DNA of 64,000 bases from Salipiger abyssi (GTDB taxonomy: Bacteria > Pseudomonadota > Alphaproteobacteria > Rhodobacterales > Rhodobacteraceae). The position numbers were made by a program, and so were the translations under genes. Numbering within the stretch: the first letter of the stretch is position 1; each line of letters opens with the position of its first letter. The DNA lies in NCBI RefSeq assembly GCF_001975705.1, contig NZ_CP015091.1, positions 124,001 through 188,000 of the forward strand, given 5' to 3'. Positions 41,887-51,092 of the stretch are shown here, in pieces. The notes beneath the pieces were generated by a model that had not been told where the DNA came from, ran no database searches, and saw only the letters and a program-made list of their open reading frames with translations.

Positions 41887-42004
41887 AATCCAATGATTTT
41901 AAATGGATTTATGAAATTTGAGCTCCCGCCGCCGCGCAGGCTTGCAATCGGAAAATCGACTCAATAACTTCCATTTAACGAAATATGATTCCGATAAACG
42001 GAAT
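41887..42004. promoter_or_regulatory. AT-rich control region with two inverted repeats, upstream of second catabolic operon
   Basis: In the 281-base gap after the first TRAP operon, sequence turns AT-rich. AATCCA-N11-TGGATT (41887-41909) and ATTCCG-N5-CGGAAT (41988-42004) are perfect inverted repeats. The second ends 17 bases before the first gene of the second operon and is a good candidate site for the IclR-type regulator at the end of that operon. No TetR-type site is seen here. Confidence 0.5.
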
Positions 42005-42021
42005 AATATGGGGGACAGATT

Positions 42022-43014
42022 ATGGCCGAGCGCAGTGATCTTGTGGAGGTGCTGAAGACGCCTTTGCGCCTGAACGCCAAGGCGGGCGACCGCATCTACA
42101 TCATCACCGATACGGCGATGGAGGAGCCGGTCTGGCGCGGCCTGCACGACGCGGCGCTGGCGCTGGAGATGCAGCCGACCGTGGCGCTGATGCAGCCGCG
42201 CGCCACGCATTCCACCGATCCCGAAAGTGCGGTGCGCAGTGGGGCGATGGATGCGTCGAACGACCTGGTGGTCTACCTCACCAGTACCGCCATGGCCCAT
42301 GCGCCGATCACCGATGCGCTGCTCGAAGAGGGCCGCCGGTTCATCCTGATGGAAGAGCTGACGGCGCGGATGCTCGACCCGGACGGGCCGGCGGGCGCCG
42401 ACTACTTCGAGATCGACAAGCTGGGGCAGAAGCTCGCCAAGATCTTTACCGAAGGCTCCGAGGTTCGGGTGACCTGCCCCAATGGCACCGACCTTCTCGC
42501 GCGGATCGACGGGCGGCCGGGGCGCTCGATCTCGGGGATTCCGCTGGTGATGCATGAAAGCGGCGGCGGCGGCTGTGCCTTCCCCGACGGCGAGTGCCAT
42601 GTCTGCCCGGTGGAGGGCACGGGGCAGGGCGTCATCGTCTTCGATCTGACCGCCCACAATGTCGGCGCGATCAAGACCCCGATCCGGGTCACGGTCGAGA
42701 ACGGCATGGCCACCGCCATCGAGGGCGGCGAGGAGGCCGAGATCTGGCGCAAGCTGTTGCGCGAGCACGGCGATGCCAACAGCTTTAACTGCCCCGCCGA
42801 GATCTCCATCGGGCTGAATCCGAAGGTGACGCCCATGGGCTCCATGCGCACCGACAAGAAGATGTACGCCACCTCGCATATCGGCCTCGGCGACACCATC
42901 GCGCTTGGCGGCACCTGCAAATCGAAGCTGCGGATCGAGGGCGTGATCAGGCAGCCCTGCATCTCGGTCGACGGCACCGAGCTTACCCGAGGCGGCAAGA
43001 TCCTGATCGGCTGA
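42022..43014 (+). CDS. M29-like metalloenzyme (aminopeptidase T / 2,5-dihydroxypyridine dioxygenase NicX superfamily)
   Basis: A 330-residue cytoplasmic protein of the M29-like superfamily, which contains thermophilic aminopeptidases and the ring-opening dioxygenase NicX. Candidate metal ligands are Glu in GGEEAEIW, His in ATSHIGLGDT and Asp in the same segment, in the same order as the C-terminal ligands of NicX as I recall it. A cysteine-rich GGGGCAFPDGECHVCPVEG stretch in the middle is distinctive. A GGGGGA ribosome-binding site supports the start. It heads the second catabolic operon, so a ring-cleavage or hydrolytic role is plausible, but the reaction is not determinable. Confidence 0.75.
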   Translation: MAERSDLVEVLKTPLRLNAKAGDRIYIITDTAMEEPVWRGLHDAALALEMQPTVALMQPRATHSTDPESAVRSGAMDASNDLVVYLTSTAMAHAPITDALLEEGRRFILMEELTARMLDPDGPAGADYFEIDKLGQKLAKIFTEGSEVRVTCPNGTDLLARIDGRPGRSISGIPLVMHESGGGGCAFPDGECHVCPVEGTGQGVIVFDLTAHNVGAIKTPIRVTVENGMATAIEGGEEAEIWRKLLREHGDANSFNCPAEISIGLNPKVTPMGSMRTDKKMYATSHIGLGDTIALGGTCKSKLRIEGVIRQPCISVDGTELTRGGKILIG

Positions 43015-43051
43015 CCGGGCGCGCAAACACTGTTTTACCAAGAGAGATGAC

Positions 43052-44479
43052 ATGACCAAGCAATGGGACCACTTCATTCAAGGCCGTTTCGCAGCACCGG
43101 AGGCGGGCGGCTATTTGCAGGAATACAAACCCATGACCGGCGCGCCCGGCGATGAGATCGCGCGCGGCACGGCGGCGGATGTCGACGTGGCGGTAAACTC
43201 CGCCCACGCTGCCATTGCGCCCTGGAATGCGCTGAAGCAGATCGAGCGCGGCCGCCTGCTGCTGGCCATCGCGCGCGACATTCGCGCCAATGCCGCCGAT
43301 TTCGCCGCGCAGGAGGCCGACGAGACCGGCAAACCGCTCAAGGTGGCGGCTATCGAGGTCGAGCTTTGCGCCCAGTATTTCGAATATTACGGCGGGCTGA
43401 GCACCGCCATTCATGGCGAGCAGATCGACCTCGGGCCGAATTACCACTGCTACACGACGCGCGATCCGTTCGGCGTGATCGGGGTGATCCTGCCGTGGAA
43501 CGCGCCGATAAACCAGGCCGGGCGCGCCATCGCCCCGGCGATCGCGGCGGGCAACACGGTGGTGGTCAAGCCGTCGGAATTCACCTCCGTCTCGCTGCTG
43601 CGGCTGGCCGAGATGGCGGTAGAGACCTCGGGGCTTCCGGCAGGCGTGTTCAACGTGGTGACGGGCACCGGCAAGGAGACGGGCGAGCCGCTGGTGCTGC
43701 ACCCGCTGGTGCGCAAGGTGGCCTTTACCGGCTCGGTCCGTGCCGGGCGCGAGATCGGCAAGCTGGCGGGCGACCGCATCCTGCCGCTGACGCTCGAACT
43801 TGGGGGAAAATCGCCCAATATCGTCTTTGAGGACGCGGATCTCGACAAGGCGGTGATGGGCGCGATCATGGCTTTCACCATCAATAGCGGGCAGGTCTGC
43901 CTTGCCGGGACGCGGGCGCTGGTACATGAGTCGATCTTTGACGAGTTTGCCGAGCGGCTCACCGCCGCCGTGCAGAAGGTGCCCGTGAGCGACGGTGTGG
44001 AATTCGGCCTCGGGCCGATGACGACCAGAGCGCAATACGAGCAGGTCGGGCGCTATTACGATGTGGCGCGCGAAGAGGGCGCCACCGCGCTGATCGGCGG
44101 CGAGATGCCCGAGACCGAAGGCGGCTGGTATGTGGCGCCGACGATCTACAAGGATGTGCGCAGCGACATGCGCATCGCCCGCGAAGAGATCTTCGGCCCC
44201 GTACTCGTGCTGATCCCGTTTCGCGACGAGGACGAGGCCGTCGCGATTGCCAACGACACCGAATACGGGCTCGCCGCCGGGCTCTGGACCGGCGATCTGT
44301 CGCGGGCGCACCGGGTCTCGGCACGGATCGAGGCGGGGCAGATCTATGTCAACGAATACCCGGCGGGTGGCGTCGAGACCCCGTTCGGCGGGTTCAAGAA
44401 AAGCGGCTATGGCCGGGAAAAGGGTCTGGAGGCGCTGCACCATTACACCCAGACCAAGACCACCATCGTGCGTCTGTGA
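43052..44479 (+). CDS. Aldehyde dehydrogenase (NAD(P)+)
   Basis: A 475-residue cytoplasmic aldehyde dehydrogenase of usual length. Visible features are [31 protein letters not shown], the general-base region [18 protein letters not shown], catalytic Cys in [15 protein letters not shown], and a C-terminal [19 protein letters not shown]. In the operon it would oxidise the aldehyde produced by the GMC oxidoreductase or by P450 O-dealkylation. Its stop overlaps an in-frame GTG of the next gene. Confidence 0.92.
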   Translation: MTKQWDHFIQGRFAAPEAGGYLQEYKPMTGAPGDEIARGTAADVDVAVNSAHAAIAPWNALKQIERGRLLLAIARDIRANAADFAAQEADETGKPLKVAAIEVELCAQYFEYYGGLSTAIHGEQIDLGPNYHCYTTRDPFGVIGVILPWNAPINQAGRAIAPAIAAGNTVVVKPSEFTSVSLLRLAEMAVETSGLPAGVFNVVTGTGKETGEPLVLHPLVRKVAFTGSVRAGREIGKLAGDRILPLTLELGGKSPNIVFEDADLDKAVMGAIMAFTINSGQVCLAGTRALVHESIFDEFAERLTAAVQKVPVSDGVEFGLGPMTTRAQYEQVGRYYDVAREEGATALIGGEMPETEGGWYVAPTIYKDVRSDMRIAREEIFGPVLVLIPFRDEDEAVAIANDTEYGLAAGLWTGDLSRAHRVSARIEAGQIYVNEYPAGGVETPFGGFKKSGYGREKGLEALHHYTQTKTTIVRL

Positions 44480-44493
44480 GCCGGGCCGGGCGG

Positions 44494-46101
44494 ATGTTCG
44501 ACTTCATCATCATCGGTGCGGGCTCGGCGGGCTGTGTGCTGGCCAACCGCCTGTCCCGCGACCCAAGGCACAAGGTGCTGCTGTTGGAAGCGGGGGAAAA
44601 GCCGCGCGGGCTCTGGGCGCGGATGCCGGCGGGGATTTCCAAGCTCGCCCGTCCGCACCGGCTCAACTGGAATTACTATTCCGAGCCGGAACCCAATCTC
44701 GACGGGCGGGCGGTGTTTGTGCCGCGCGGCAAGGCGCTTGGCGGGTCGAGCGCGATCAACGGCATGGCCTATCTGCGCGGCAACCGGCACGATTACGACC
44801 ACTGGCGCCAGCTCGGCAATACCGGCTGGGGCTGGGACGACGTGCTGCCGCATTTCATGTCGGTCGAGACGCGCCCCGGCGGCGACCCGGCCTATCGCGG
44901 ACAGGGCGGCGAGCAATATGTCACCGACCCGAGGGTGAAATACAAATCCTCCGCCGCCTTCGTCGAGGCCTGTGTCGGTCTCGGCATCCCGCGCGCCGAG
45001 GACATCAACAACCCGGAGGGCGAAGGCGCCTCCTTCCTGCAATTCTCGATCCGCGACGGGCGGCGGCACTCCACCGCCACCGCGTTTCTCGACCCGGTAA
45101 AACGGCGTGCGAACCTTTCCGTGGCGACCCGCGCGCATGTGGAGGCTGTGATTGTCGAGGAGGGCCGCGCCACCGGCGTGCGCTACAGCGTCGGGGGCGA
45201 GAGCCGGACGGCGCAGGCCGGTGAGGTGATCCTCTCGGCGGGGGCGATCAATTCGCCGCAGATTCTCATGCGCTCAGGCATCGGACCCGGTGCGCATCTG
45301 GCGGAGATGGGGATCGAGGTGCTCTGCGATCTGCCCGGCGTCGGGCAGAACCTTCAGGATCATGTCTATCTCCACAGCACCTACAGGGCCACGCGTGCCG
45401 GCTCGATCAACACACGGCTGCGCGGGATCAGCGCGCTCTGGGAAGGGGTCAAATACCTGACGCTGCGCCAGGGCTTTCCCACCATGGGCGCCTCGCAGGC
45501 GGTGGCGCTGACCCGCGTGCTGCCGGATGCCGCACGCCCGGACGCGCAGATCAACTTCCGCCCGATGAGCTGGGCCTTCAACAAGGACGGCGCGGTCGAG
45601 ATCGGCCGCGACCACGCGGTGACGATTTCAAGCTGCCAGCTCGTGCCGCAATCGCGCGGCCATCTGGAGCTTGCCTCCGCCGATAGCCGGGCGGCGCCGA
45701 AGATCTACCCGAACTACCTCGATGCCGAGATCGACCGGCGCACTGTCATCGCCATCCTGCGCCGCATCCGCGAGATCGCGGCGGCGCCAGCGCTGAAGGG
45801 CTACGTCCTTGCCGAGACCGAGCCGGGACCGGAGCGGGCCAGCGACGAAGAACTACTGGCCTATGTGCGGGCGCAGGGTGGCAGCTCGATGCTGCACTGG
45901 GTCGGCAGCTGCCGGATGGGCCGGGACGCCATGGCCGTGGTCGACGAGCGGTTGCGCGTGCACGGCGTCGCGGGGCTGCGCGTGGTGGATGCCTCGATCA
46001 TGCCGGTGATCACTTCGGGCAACACCAACGCCCCCACGATCATGATCGGCGAGAAGGCCAGCGCGATGATCCTGGAAGACGCAAAAGCCGCGGCGGCATG
46101 A
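44494..46101 (+). CDS. GMC-family flavin oxidoreductase (choline/alcohol dehydrogenase type)
   Basis: A 535-residue FAD enzyme of the glucose-methanol-choline family. The FAD motif is [18 protein letters not shown] at the N-terminus, the GMC signature regions are [20 protein letters not shown] and [19 protein letters not shown], and the catalytic His region is WVGSCRMG ... [17 protein letters not shown] chose ATG 44494, which gives the usual short lead before the FAD motif; GTG 44476 overlaps the aldehyde dehydrogenase stop and is possible. It should oxidise an alcohol to the aldehyde used by the upstream enzyme. Confidence 0.92.
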   Translation: MFDFIIIGAGSAGCVLANRLSRDPRHKVLLLEAGEKPRGLWARMPAGISKLARPHRLNWNYYSEPEPNLDGRAVFVPRGKALGGSSAINGMAYLRGNRHDYDHWRQLGNTGWGWDDVLPHFMSVETRPGGDPAYRGQGGEQYVTDPRVKYKSSAAFVEACVGLGIPRAEDINNPEGEGASFLQFSIRDGRRHSTATAFLDPVKRRANLSVATRAHVEAVIVEEGRATGVRYSVGGESRTAQAGEVILSAGAINSPQILMRSGIGPGAHLAEMGIEVLCDLPGVGQNLQDHVYLHSTYRATRAGSINTRLRGISALWEGVKYLTLRQGFPTMGASQAVALTRVLPDAARPDAQINFRPMSWAFNKDGAVEIGRDHAVTISSCQLVPQSRGHLELASADSRAAPKIYPNYLDAEIDRRTVIAILRRIREIAAAPALKGYVLAETEPGPERASDEELLAYVRAQGGSSMLHWVGSCRMGRDAMAVVDERLRVHGVAGLRVVDASIMPVITSGNTNAPTIMIGEKASAMILEDAKAAAA

Positions 46102-46138
46102 CGCCCGCCCGAGAAGCACAGGGAGAGGAGAGACCGAT

Positions 46139-47317
46139 ATGACGACAACCGACATACCCGCACTGGATTTCGACCCGTTCTCGGTCGAGAGCATTGCCGC
46201 TGGCCCCACTGTCTTCGCCGAGATCCGCGAAATGGCGCCGCTGGTCTGGCTGAAGCCCTACGGGGTCTACGCCACCTGCCGCCACGAGTTCGCGCAGAAG
46301 GCGCTGCGCGACTGGCAGAGCTTTACCTCCACGGTCAAGGCTTTCGGCGAGCGCGAGCACATCCCCAATATCATGGTGCAGGAAGATCCGCCGGACCATT
46401 CCGCGCATCGCAACCCGGTGATGAAGTTCTTCACCCCGGTCGCGCTCAACAACTACCGGGCGTTCTTTGAACAGAGCGCCGCCGACCATGCCGACCGGCT
46501 GGTCGAGACCGGCGCGGTGGACGGGTTCGACGATGTCGCCTCGGGCTATATCCTCCAGGTCTTTCCCGACATTCTCGGGATGAAGGAGATGGATCGCAAG
46601 CAGCTGCTGCTCTTTGGCGATCTGGCCTTCAACTCGACGGTGCCGGTGAACGATCTCTACAAGGCCTGCAAGGCGCGCAGCGGCGACGTTCTGGAGTGGT
46701 TCAACCGCCAGTGCCAGCGCGAGTCCGTCACCCGCGACGGTCTGGCCGAAGAGATCTACCGGCTGGGCGACAGCGGCGAGGTGTCGGAGCAATCGGCGCA
46801 ACTTCTGGTCCGGGCGGTGTTCTCGGGCGGGTTCGACACGACGGTGCTGTCGATCACCAGCGGGCTGAAGCTCTTTGCGGAAAATCCCGATCAGTGGGAT
46901 CTGCTGCGCGAAGAACCGAAGCTCGCCCGCAATGCCTTTGAAGAGGTCATCCGCATGGAGCCACCCTCGCGCTTCCTCGGGCGCGGGGTGGCGGCAGAGA
47001 CCGAGCTGGCCGGGGTGCCGCTAAAGCCGGGCGACAAGTTCGCCACCTTCCTCGGCGGCGTCGGGCGCGACCCGCGCCAGTGGCAGGATCCCGACCGCTT
47101 CGACATCCGCCGCAAGAAGGTGCTGGGCCATATGTCCTTTGGTCACGGGGTGCATTCCTGCCTGGGGCAGGGGCTGGCACGGATCGAGTTCGCCTCGCTG
47201 TTCACCGCCCTGGCGAAACGGGTGAAGCGGATCGAGATCACCGGCGAGATCAAGCGCAACATCAACAATCAGGCCAACGGGTTCCACGTTCTGCCGCTGC
47301 GCCTGCACGCCGGCTGA
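46139..47317 (+). CDS. Cytochrome P450, CYP199-like (second of two)
   Basis: A 392-residue soluble P450. The heme loop is [15 protein letters not shown] with Cys-341, ExxR is Glu-269 to Arg-272, and the I-helix is [10 protein letters not shown] with Asp-233 and Thr-234. Long stretches recall CYP199A enzymes, which oxidise para-substituted benzoates: [36 protein letters not shown] and a C-terminal [11 protein letters not shown]. The Arg-containing SSRGVG loop that I recall as holding the benzoate carboxylate in CYP199A is here FTSTVKAFG, so the substrate may differ. No ferredoxin is encoded beside it; the VanB-type reductase at 35.4 kb may serve it. Confidence 0.9.
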   Translation: MTTTDIPALDFDPFSVESIAAGPTVFAEIREMAPLVWLKPYGVYATCRHEFAQKALRDWQSFTSTVKAFGEREHIPNIMVQEDPPDHSAHRNPVMKFFTPVALNNYRAFFEQSAADHADRLVETGAVDGFDDVASGYILQVFPDILGMKEMDRKQLLLFGDLAFNSTVPVNDLYKACKARSGDVLEWFNRQCQRESVTRDGLAEEIYRLGDSGEVSEQSAQLLVRAVFSGGFDTTVLSITSGLKLFAENPDQWDLLREEPKLARNAFEEVIRMEPPSRFLGRGVAAETELAGVPLKPGDKFATFLGGVGRDPRQWQDPDRFDIRRKKVLGHMSFGHGVHSCLGQGLARIEFASLFTALAKRVKRIEITGEIKRNINNQANGFHVLPLRLHAG

Positions 47318-47335
47318 GGCCCCGGAGGAGGGGCC
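47318..47335 (+). terminator. Short intercistronic hairpin after P450
   Basis: GGCCCC-N6-GGGGCC directly follows the P450 stop. It is a modest 6-bp stem without a T-run. Confidence 0.3.
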
Positions 47336-47386
47336 GGGGACATAACAGCCGGGGGCGGCTAGCCACCGGCGATGGGAGGAGATCAC

Positions 47387-48328
47387 ATGCGGACTTTCAA
47401 CATACTGGCGGCGGCGCTGGCCGCCTGCCTTGCACCGATCGGCGCTCTGGCGCAGCAGCCGGCGCCCGAGGTGCGCCACGATCTGAGCGAGATCTGCGCC
47501 GGCGATAGCTGCCAGTGGGAGCGCTACGCGCAATGCGACGGTTTCATCGAAGGCATCAACTTCGACGCGGACGGCACGCTGTGGATGCTGGCCTATTTCA
47601 AGGGCGAGGTTCTGAAGGTCGAGGACGGCGCTTGTGTGACCGTTGGCGATGCGGCCGGGGCACCGAACGGCGCCAAGATCGCAGCGGATGGACGGATGAT
47701 CGTGGCGGACCGCATGGCCGGGCTGCAAAGCGTCGATCTGGCGACGGGCGCGCGCAGCAGCCTGCACCCGTCCTTCGGGGTGGCGCAGTTCCGCGGGCTC
47801 AACGACCTGACGATTGCCGGGGATGGCGGGATCTATTTCACCGAACCCTACGGCTCGGACGCGCTGAACAAGGTCGGGCGGGTCTATTTCGTCGGGCCGG
47901 AGGAGGGAGCGCAGCCCGAGCTCTTTCACGAGGGCGTGGCCTATCCCAACGGGATCGCCGTCTCGGCGGACGGCCAGCGGGTCTATGTGGCCGAGTTCGC
48001 CGAGAACCGGGTGATTTCGCTGCCGTCGAAGACCACGCAAAACCCCTTCGACACGCCCTTTATCTTCGCGCGCATGGAGGGCGGGATCGGCCCGGACGGG
48101 CTGACTGTGGATGCCGACGGCAACCTTTATGTGGCGCATTTCGCGGCTGGCGAGGTCGTGTTCTTCGACCCGCAGGGCTTTGCCTACGGCACGCTGCGCC
48201 TGCCCGAGGGGGCGGGCGTTTGGACCACCAATCTCGCGCTGCATGACGGCTATCTCTACGTGACCGAAGCCAGCCATAACGTGGTCTGGCGCCTGCCGGT
48301 CAAGACCACCGCCCTGCCGCGCGGCTGA
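47387..48328 (+). CDS. Exported SMP-30/gluconolactonase-like beta-propeller protein
   Basis: A 313-residue protein with a clear signal peptide (residues 1 to about 23, ending GALAQ) from ATG 47387, which has GGGAGGAG five bases upstream. The mature part is a six-bladed SGL-type propeller: INFDADGTLWMLAYFKGEV, PNGAKIAADGRMIVADRMAG, YPNGIAVSADGQRVYVAEFAENR, GPDGLTVDADGNLYVAHFA. Conserved Glu, Asn and Asp of gluconolactonases are in place at the blade starts (YPNG, PDGL). A periplasmic lactonase in a cytoplasmic operon is notable. It could open a lactone before uptake by the TRAP system. Confidence 0.85.
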   Translation: MRTFNILAAALAACLAPIGALAQQPAPEVRHDLSEICAGDSCQWERYAQCDGFIEGINFDADGTLWMLAYFKGEVLKVEDGACVTVGDAAGAPNGAKIAADGRMIVADRMAGLQSVDLATGARSSLHPSFGVAQFRGLNDLTIAGDGGIYFTEPYGSDALNKVGRVYFVGPEEGAQPELFHEGVAYPNGIAVSADGQRVYVAEFAENRVISLPSKTTQNPFDTPFIFARMEGGIGPDGLTVDADGNLYVAHFAAGEVVFFDPQGFAYGTLRLPEGAGVWTTNLALHDGYLYVTEASHNVVWRLPVKTTALPRG

Positions 48329-48350
48329 ACGCGGCGGCCATATATCCAGT

Positions 48351-48374
48351 CTCCCGGCGCTGAGGTGCCGGGAG
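48351..48374 (+). terminator. Intercistronic hairpin
   Basis: CTCCCGGC and GCCGGGAG form a perfect 8-bp stem with an eight-base loop between the SMP-30-like gene and the SDR. No T-run. Confidence 0.45.
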
Positions 48375-48394
48375 CGGTTTCCGGGAAAGACCCA

Positions 48395-49216
48395 ATGCAA
48401 GACAGATTTCGAGTGACGGATCAGAGCGTGATCGTGACCGGCGGCGCAAGCGGCCTTGGCCTGGCGATGGCCGAGGCCATGTGCGAGGGCGGTGCGAAAG
48501 TGGTGCTCATGGATCTCGACGAGGCGGCGCTGACGCGCGAGGTGGCGCGGTTGAGCGGGCTTGGTCAACTGGTTGCCGGGCGCAGGCTCGATGTCGTCGA
48601 CCGCGCGGATCTCGACCGCGCGTTCGATGAGGTTGCAGCGCGTGAGGGTCGGATCGACACGGTATTTGCCAATGCCGGCATCGACCCGGGGCCGGGATTT
48701 GCCGCGCGCGACGCCGACGGGCAGCTGTCGGACGCGAACAGGATCGAACATTATGCGGATGCCCGGTGGGCGCGGGTGATGCGCGTCAATCTCGATGGGG
48801 TGTTCTATACCCTGCGAGCTGCCGCCCGCCACATGCGCCCGCAGGGCGCGGGCAGCATCGTGGTGACAAGCTCGATCTCGGCGCTGCGCCCCTCCGCCGC
48901 GCTGGCCTCGGCCTATGCCGCCTCCAAGGCTGGCGCCGCGCAGCTCATGCGCCATCTGGCGCTGGAGCTTGCGGCGGACGGGGTGCGGGTGAATGCCGTC
49001 GCGCCGGGGCCGTTCGCCACGAATATCGCGGGGGGCGCGATGCAGGATGCCGACAAGCGCGCCGCCTTCGCCGGGATCGTGCCCATGGGCCGCGTGGCGG
49101 AGGTGGAGGAGATCAAGGGGCTGGCGCTGTTTCTCGCCTCGTCCGCCTCCTCCTTTATCACCGGTCAGCAGATCGCCATCGACGGCGGTGCCTCGCTTTC
49201 GGCGGCGCGGCAATGA
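48395..49216 (+). CDS. Short-chain dehydrogenase/reductase (second of two)
   Basis: A 273-residue classical SDR. It has the cofactor motif VTGGASGLGLAMAEAM, NAG in VFANAGIDPG, catalytic Ser in VVTSSISALRP and YxxxK in AYAASKAGAAQL, with a C-terminal FITGQQIAIDGGASLS. ATG 48395 is preceded by GGGAAAG; a longer GTG reading at 48365 lies in the hairpin. It overlaps the DctQ-type gene by 4 bases. It is a distant paralogue of the SDR at 36.6 kb and probably acts on another alcohol of the same pathway. Confidence 0.9.
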   Translation: MQDRFRVTDQSVIVTGGASGLGLAMAEAMCEGGAKVVLMDLDEAALTREVARLSGLGQLVAGRRLDVVDRADLDRAFDEVAAREGRIDTVFANAGIDPGPGFAARDADGQLSDANRIEHYADARWARVMRVNLDGVFYTLRAAARHMRPQGAGSIVVTSSISALRPSAALASAYAASKAGAAQLMRHLALELAADGVRVNAVAPGPFATNIAGGAMQDADKRAAFAGIVPMGRVAEVEEIKGLALFLASSASSFITGQQIAIDGGASLSAARQ

Positions 49217-49755
49217 GCGGGGTGGATGGTCTCATGAGCGGGCTCGACCGCGCCGCCGGGCGGCTTGGCAACGCCCTGTCCTGGCTGGCCTATGCGGCGC
49301 TGATCCTCATGGCGGTGCAGGTCAGCGCCTCGGTCGCGTCGCGCTGGCTGTTCGGGCAGGACATTCCCGTCACCACCGAGCTTGCGACTTATTACTACAT
49401 GGTCGCGCTGACCTATCTGCCGCTGGCTCTGGTCGACCGGCGACACGGACATCTCTTTGCCGAGTTCTTCTATGTGCTGATGCCGACGCGGGTGCAGCGG
49501 CTGATGGATGTGCTGAACGCGGCGCTGGCGCTGGGATTTCTCGGCTTCCTTGGCTGGCGCACCGCGCTTGGCGCCATCGACCGCACCCGGAGCGGCGACG
49601 TGATCTCGACCACTATCGGGCTGTTCCCGGTCTGGCCGGCGCAATGGATCGTGCCGGTCGGGCTTGGCGCGGCGGGGCTCGCCGTGGCGGTTCGGCTTGC
49701 CGAGGCATTCCGGGCGCTGCCCCACGACCCCCATCAGGAAGGAGACCGGCGCTGA
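49213..49755 (+). CDS. TRAP transporter small permease, DctQ type (second system)
   Basis: A 180-residue four-helix membrane protein. ATG 49213 overlaps the SDR stop (ATGA), and the protein shows LSWLAYAALILMAVQVSASVASRWLF and the family segment DIPVTTELATYYYMVALTYL, matching the first DctQ at 38.8 kb. The stop shares one base with the DctM start (TGATG). It forms the membrane part of the second TRAP system together with DctM. Confidence 0.9.
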   Translation: MSGVDGLMSGLDRAAGRLGNALSWLAYAALILMAVQVSASVASRWLFGQDIPVTTELATYYYMVALTYLPLALVDRRHGHLFAEFFYVLMPTRVQRLMDVLNAALALGFLGFLGWRTALGAIDRTRSGDVISTTIGLFPVWPAQWIVPVGLGAAGLAVAVRLAEAFRALPHDPHQEGDRR

Positions 49756-51044
49756 TGTCCGGAATCGCAATCGGCGCGCTGGCGCTTGTCGGCGCAATCG
49801 TTCTGATCGGCCTGCGCGTGCATATCGGGCTGGCGCTCGGCCTGACGGCGATTGTCGGGATCAACGCCATTGTCGGCTCCGCCGCCATGATGGCCGTGGT
49901 CACGAGCGTGCCCTATGAATTCGCCGCAAGCTGGGAGCTCTCGGCGATCCCGATGTTCCTCTTCATGGGCAATCTGGTGTTCCATTCCGGCATGACCGAC
50001 AGTCTGTTCCGCGCGGCGCGGGTCTGGATGTCGCGGCTGCCCGGTGGGCTCGCAATTGCCACCAATTTCGCCTGCGCGGGTTTTGCCGCCGCCTCCGGAT
50101 CGAGCCTCGCCACGACGATCTCCATGGCGCGCATCGCGATCCCGGAAATGCGCCGTCACGGCTACGATCTGGGGCTCGCCACCGGGGTCGTGGCGGCGGC
50201 GGGCACCCTTGGCTCGTTGATCCCGCCGAGCATCCTGCTGGTGCTTTACGGGATCTTCGCCAAGGTCTCGGTCACCAAGCTCTTCGTCGCGGCAATCGTG
50301 CCGGGCGTCCTGACGGCGCTTGCCTATGGCGCGATGATCATGATCCGCTGCAAGCTGCGCCCCGAGCTGACGCCGATGCCGGACGAACGCGCCTCCTGGT
50401 CGGAAAAGCTCGCCGTGCTGCGCGAGATCTGGCCGCTGCCGGTTCTGGTGATCGGGGTGATCGGCTCGATCTATTCCGGCATCGCCACCGCGACCGAAGC
50501 GGGCGCCGTGGGCGCGGTGTTGGCCTTCCTGATCGCGCTGTTGCAGGGGCGTCTGTCGCTGGCGACGTTTCGCACCAGTGTGGTGGAGTCGGTGCAGACC
50601 ACCGCGTCGCTGTTCTTCATCGCGCTCGGCGCAATCCTGATGGTGCGTCTCATGGCGTTCAGCGGTCTGCCTCAGGAGATCGCCGACATCATGAATGCCC
50701 ATGCGGTCGGGCCCTGGCAGCTGCTGGCGATCACGGTGGTGATCTTTCTGATCCTCGGCTGTCTGATCGACCCGATGGGTATGATCCTGCTGACGCTGCC
50801 GGTGTTCCTGCCGATGTTCGAGAGCTCGGGCTTCGACATGGTTTGGTTCGGCATCCTGATCGTGAAATTCGTCGAGATCGGGCTGCTGACACCGCCGCTG
50901 GGGCTGAACGTCTTTGCGGTGAAGTCGCTCGAACGCGACATCCCGCTGGGCGTGATCTTTCGCGGCGTGGGCTGGTTCCTGCTCTGCGAGCTGATCGTCG
51001 TCGCCATCCTCTGCGCCTTTCCGGGCATCACGCAGATTTTGTGA
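49755..51044 (+). CDS. TRAP transporter large permease, DctM type (second system)
   Basis: A 429-residue membrane protein with about 12 hydrophobic segments, closely similar to the first DctM. Shared segments include ASWELSAIP, FLFMG, ATNFACAGF, ASG-SLATTI, and LGCLIDP-GMILLTLP. ATG 49755 shares a base with the DctQ stop, and GAAGGAG lies about ten bases upstream. The duplicate systems differ mainly in the first 60 residues, which may mirror different binding proteins. Confidence 0.93.
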   Translation: MSGIAIGALALVGAIVLIGLRVHIGLALGLTAIVGINAIVGSAAMMAVVTSVPYEFAASWELSAIPMFLFMGNLVFHSGMTDSLFRAARVWMSRLPGGLAIATNFACAGFAAASGSSLATTISMARIAIPEMRRHGYDLGLATGVVAAAGTLGSLIPPSILLVLYGIFAKVSVTKLFVAAIVPGVLTALAYGAMIMIRCKLRPELTPMPDERASWSEKLAVLREIWPLPVLVIGVIGSIYSGIATATEAGAVGAVLAFLIALLQGRLSLATFRTSVVESVQTTASLFFIALGAILMVRLMAFSGLPQEIADIMNAHAVGPWQLLAITVVIFLILGCLIDPMGMILLTLPVFLPMFESSGFDMVWFGILIVKFVEIGLLTPPLGLNVFAVKSLERDIPLGVIFRGVGWFLLCELIVVAILCAFPGITQIL

Positions 51045-51092
51045 GCCGCGCCGCCACAAGACCCAAATCAATCGTCACGAAGGAGGAGACCG

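Noticed and set aside
48993-49754. Upstream extension of the second DctM reading frame (683 codons in total)
   Set aside because: The extension covers the SDR and DctQ genes in another frame; the true start at 49755 overlaps the DctQ stop by one base.
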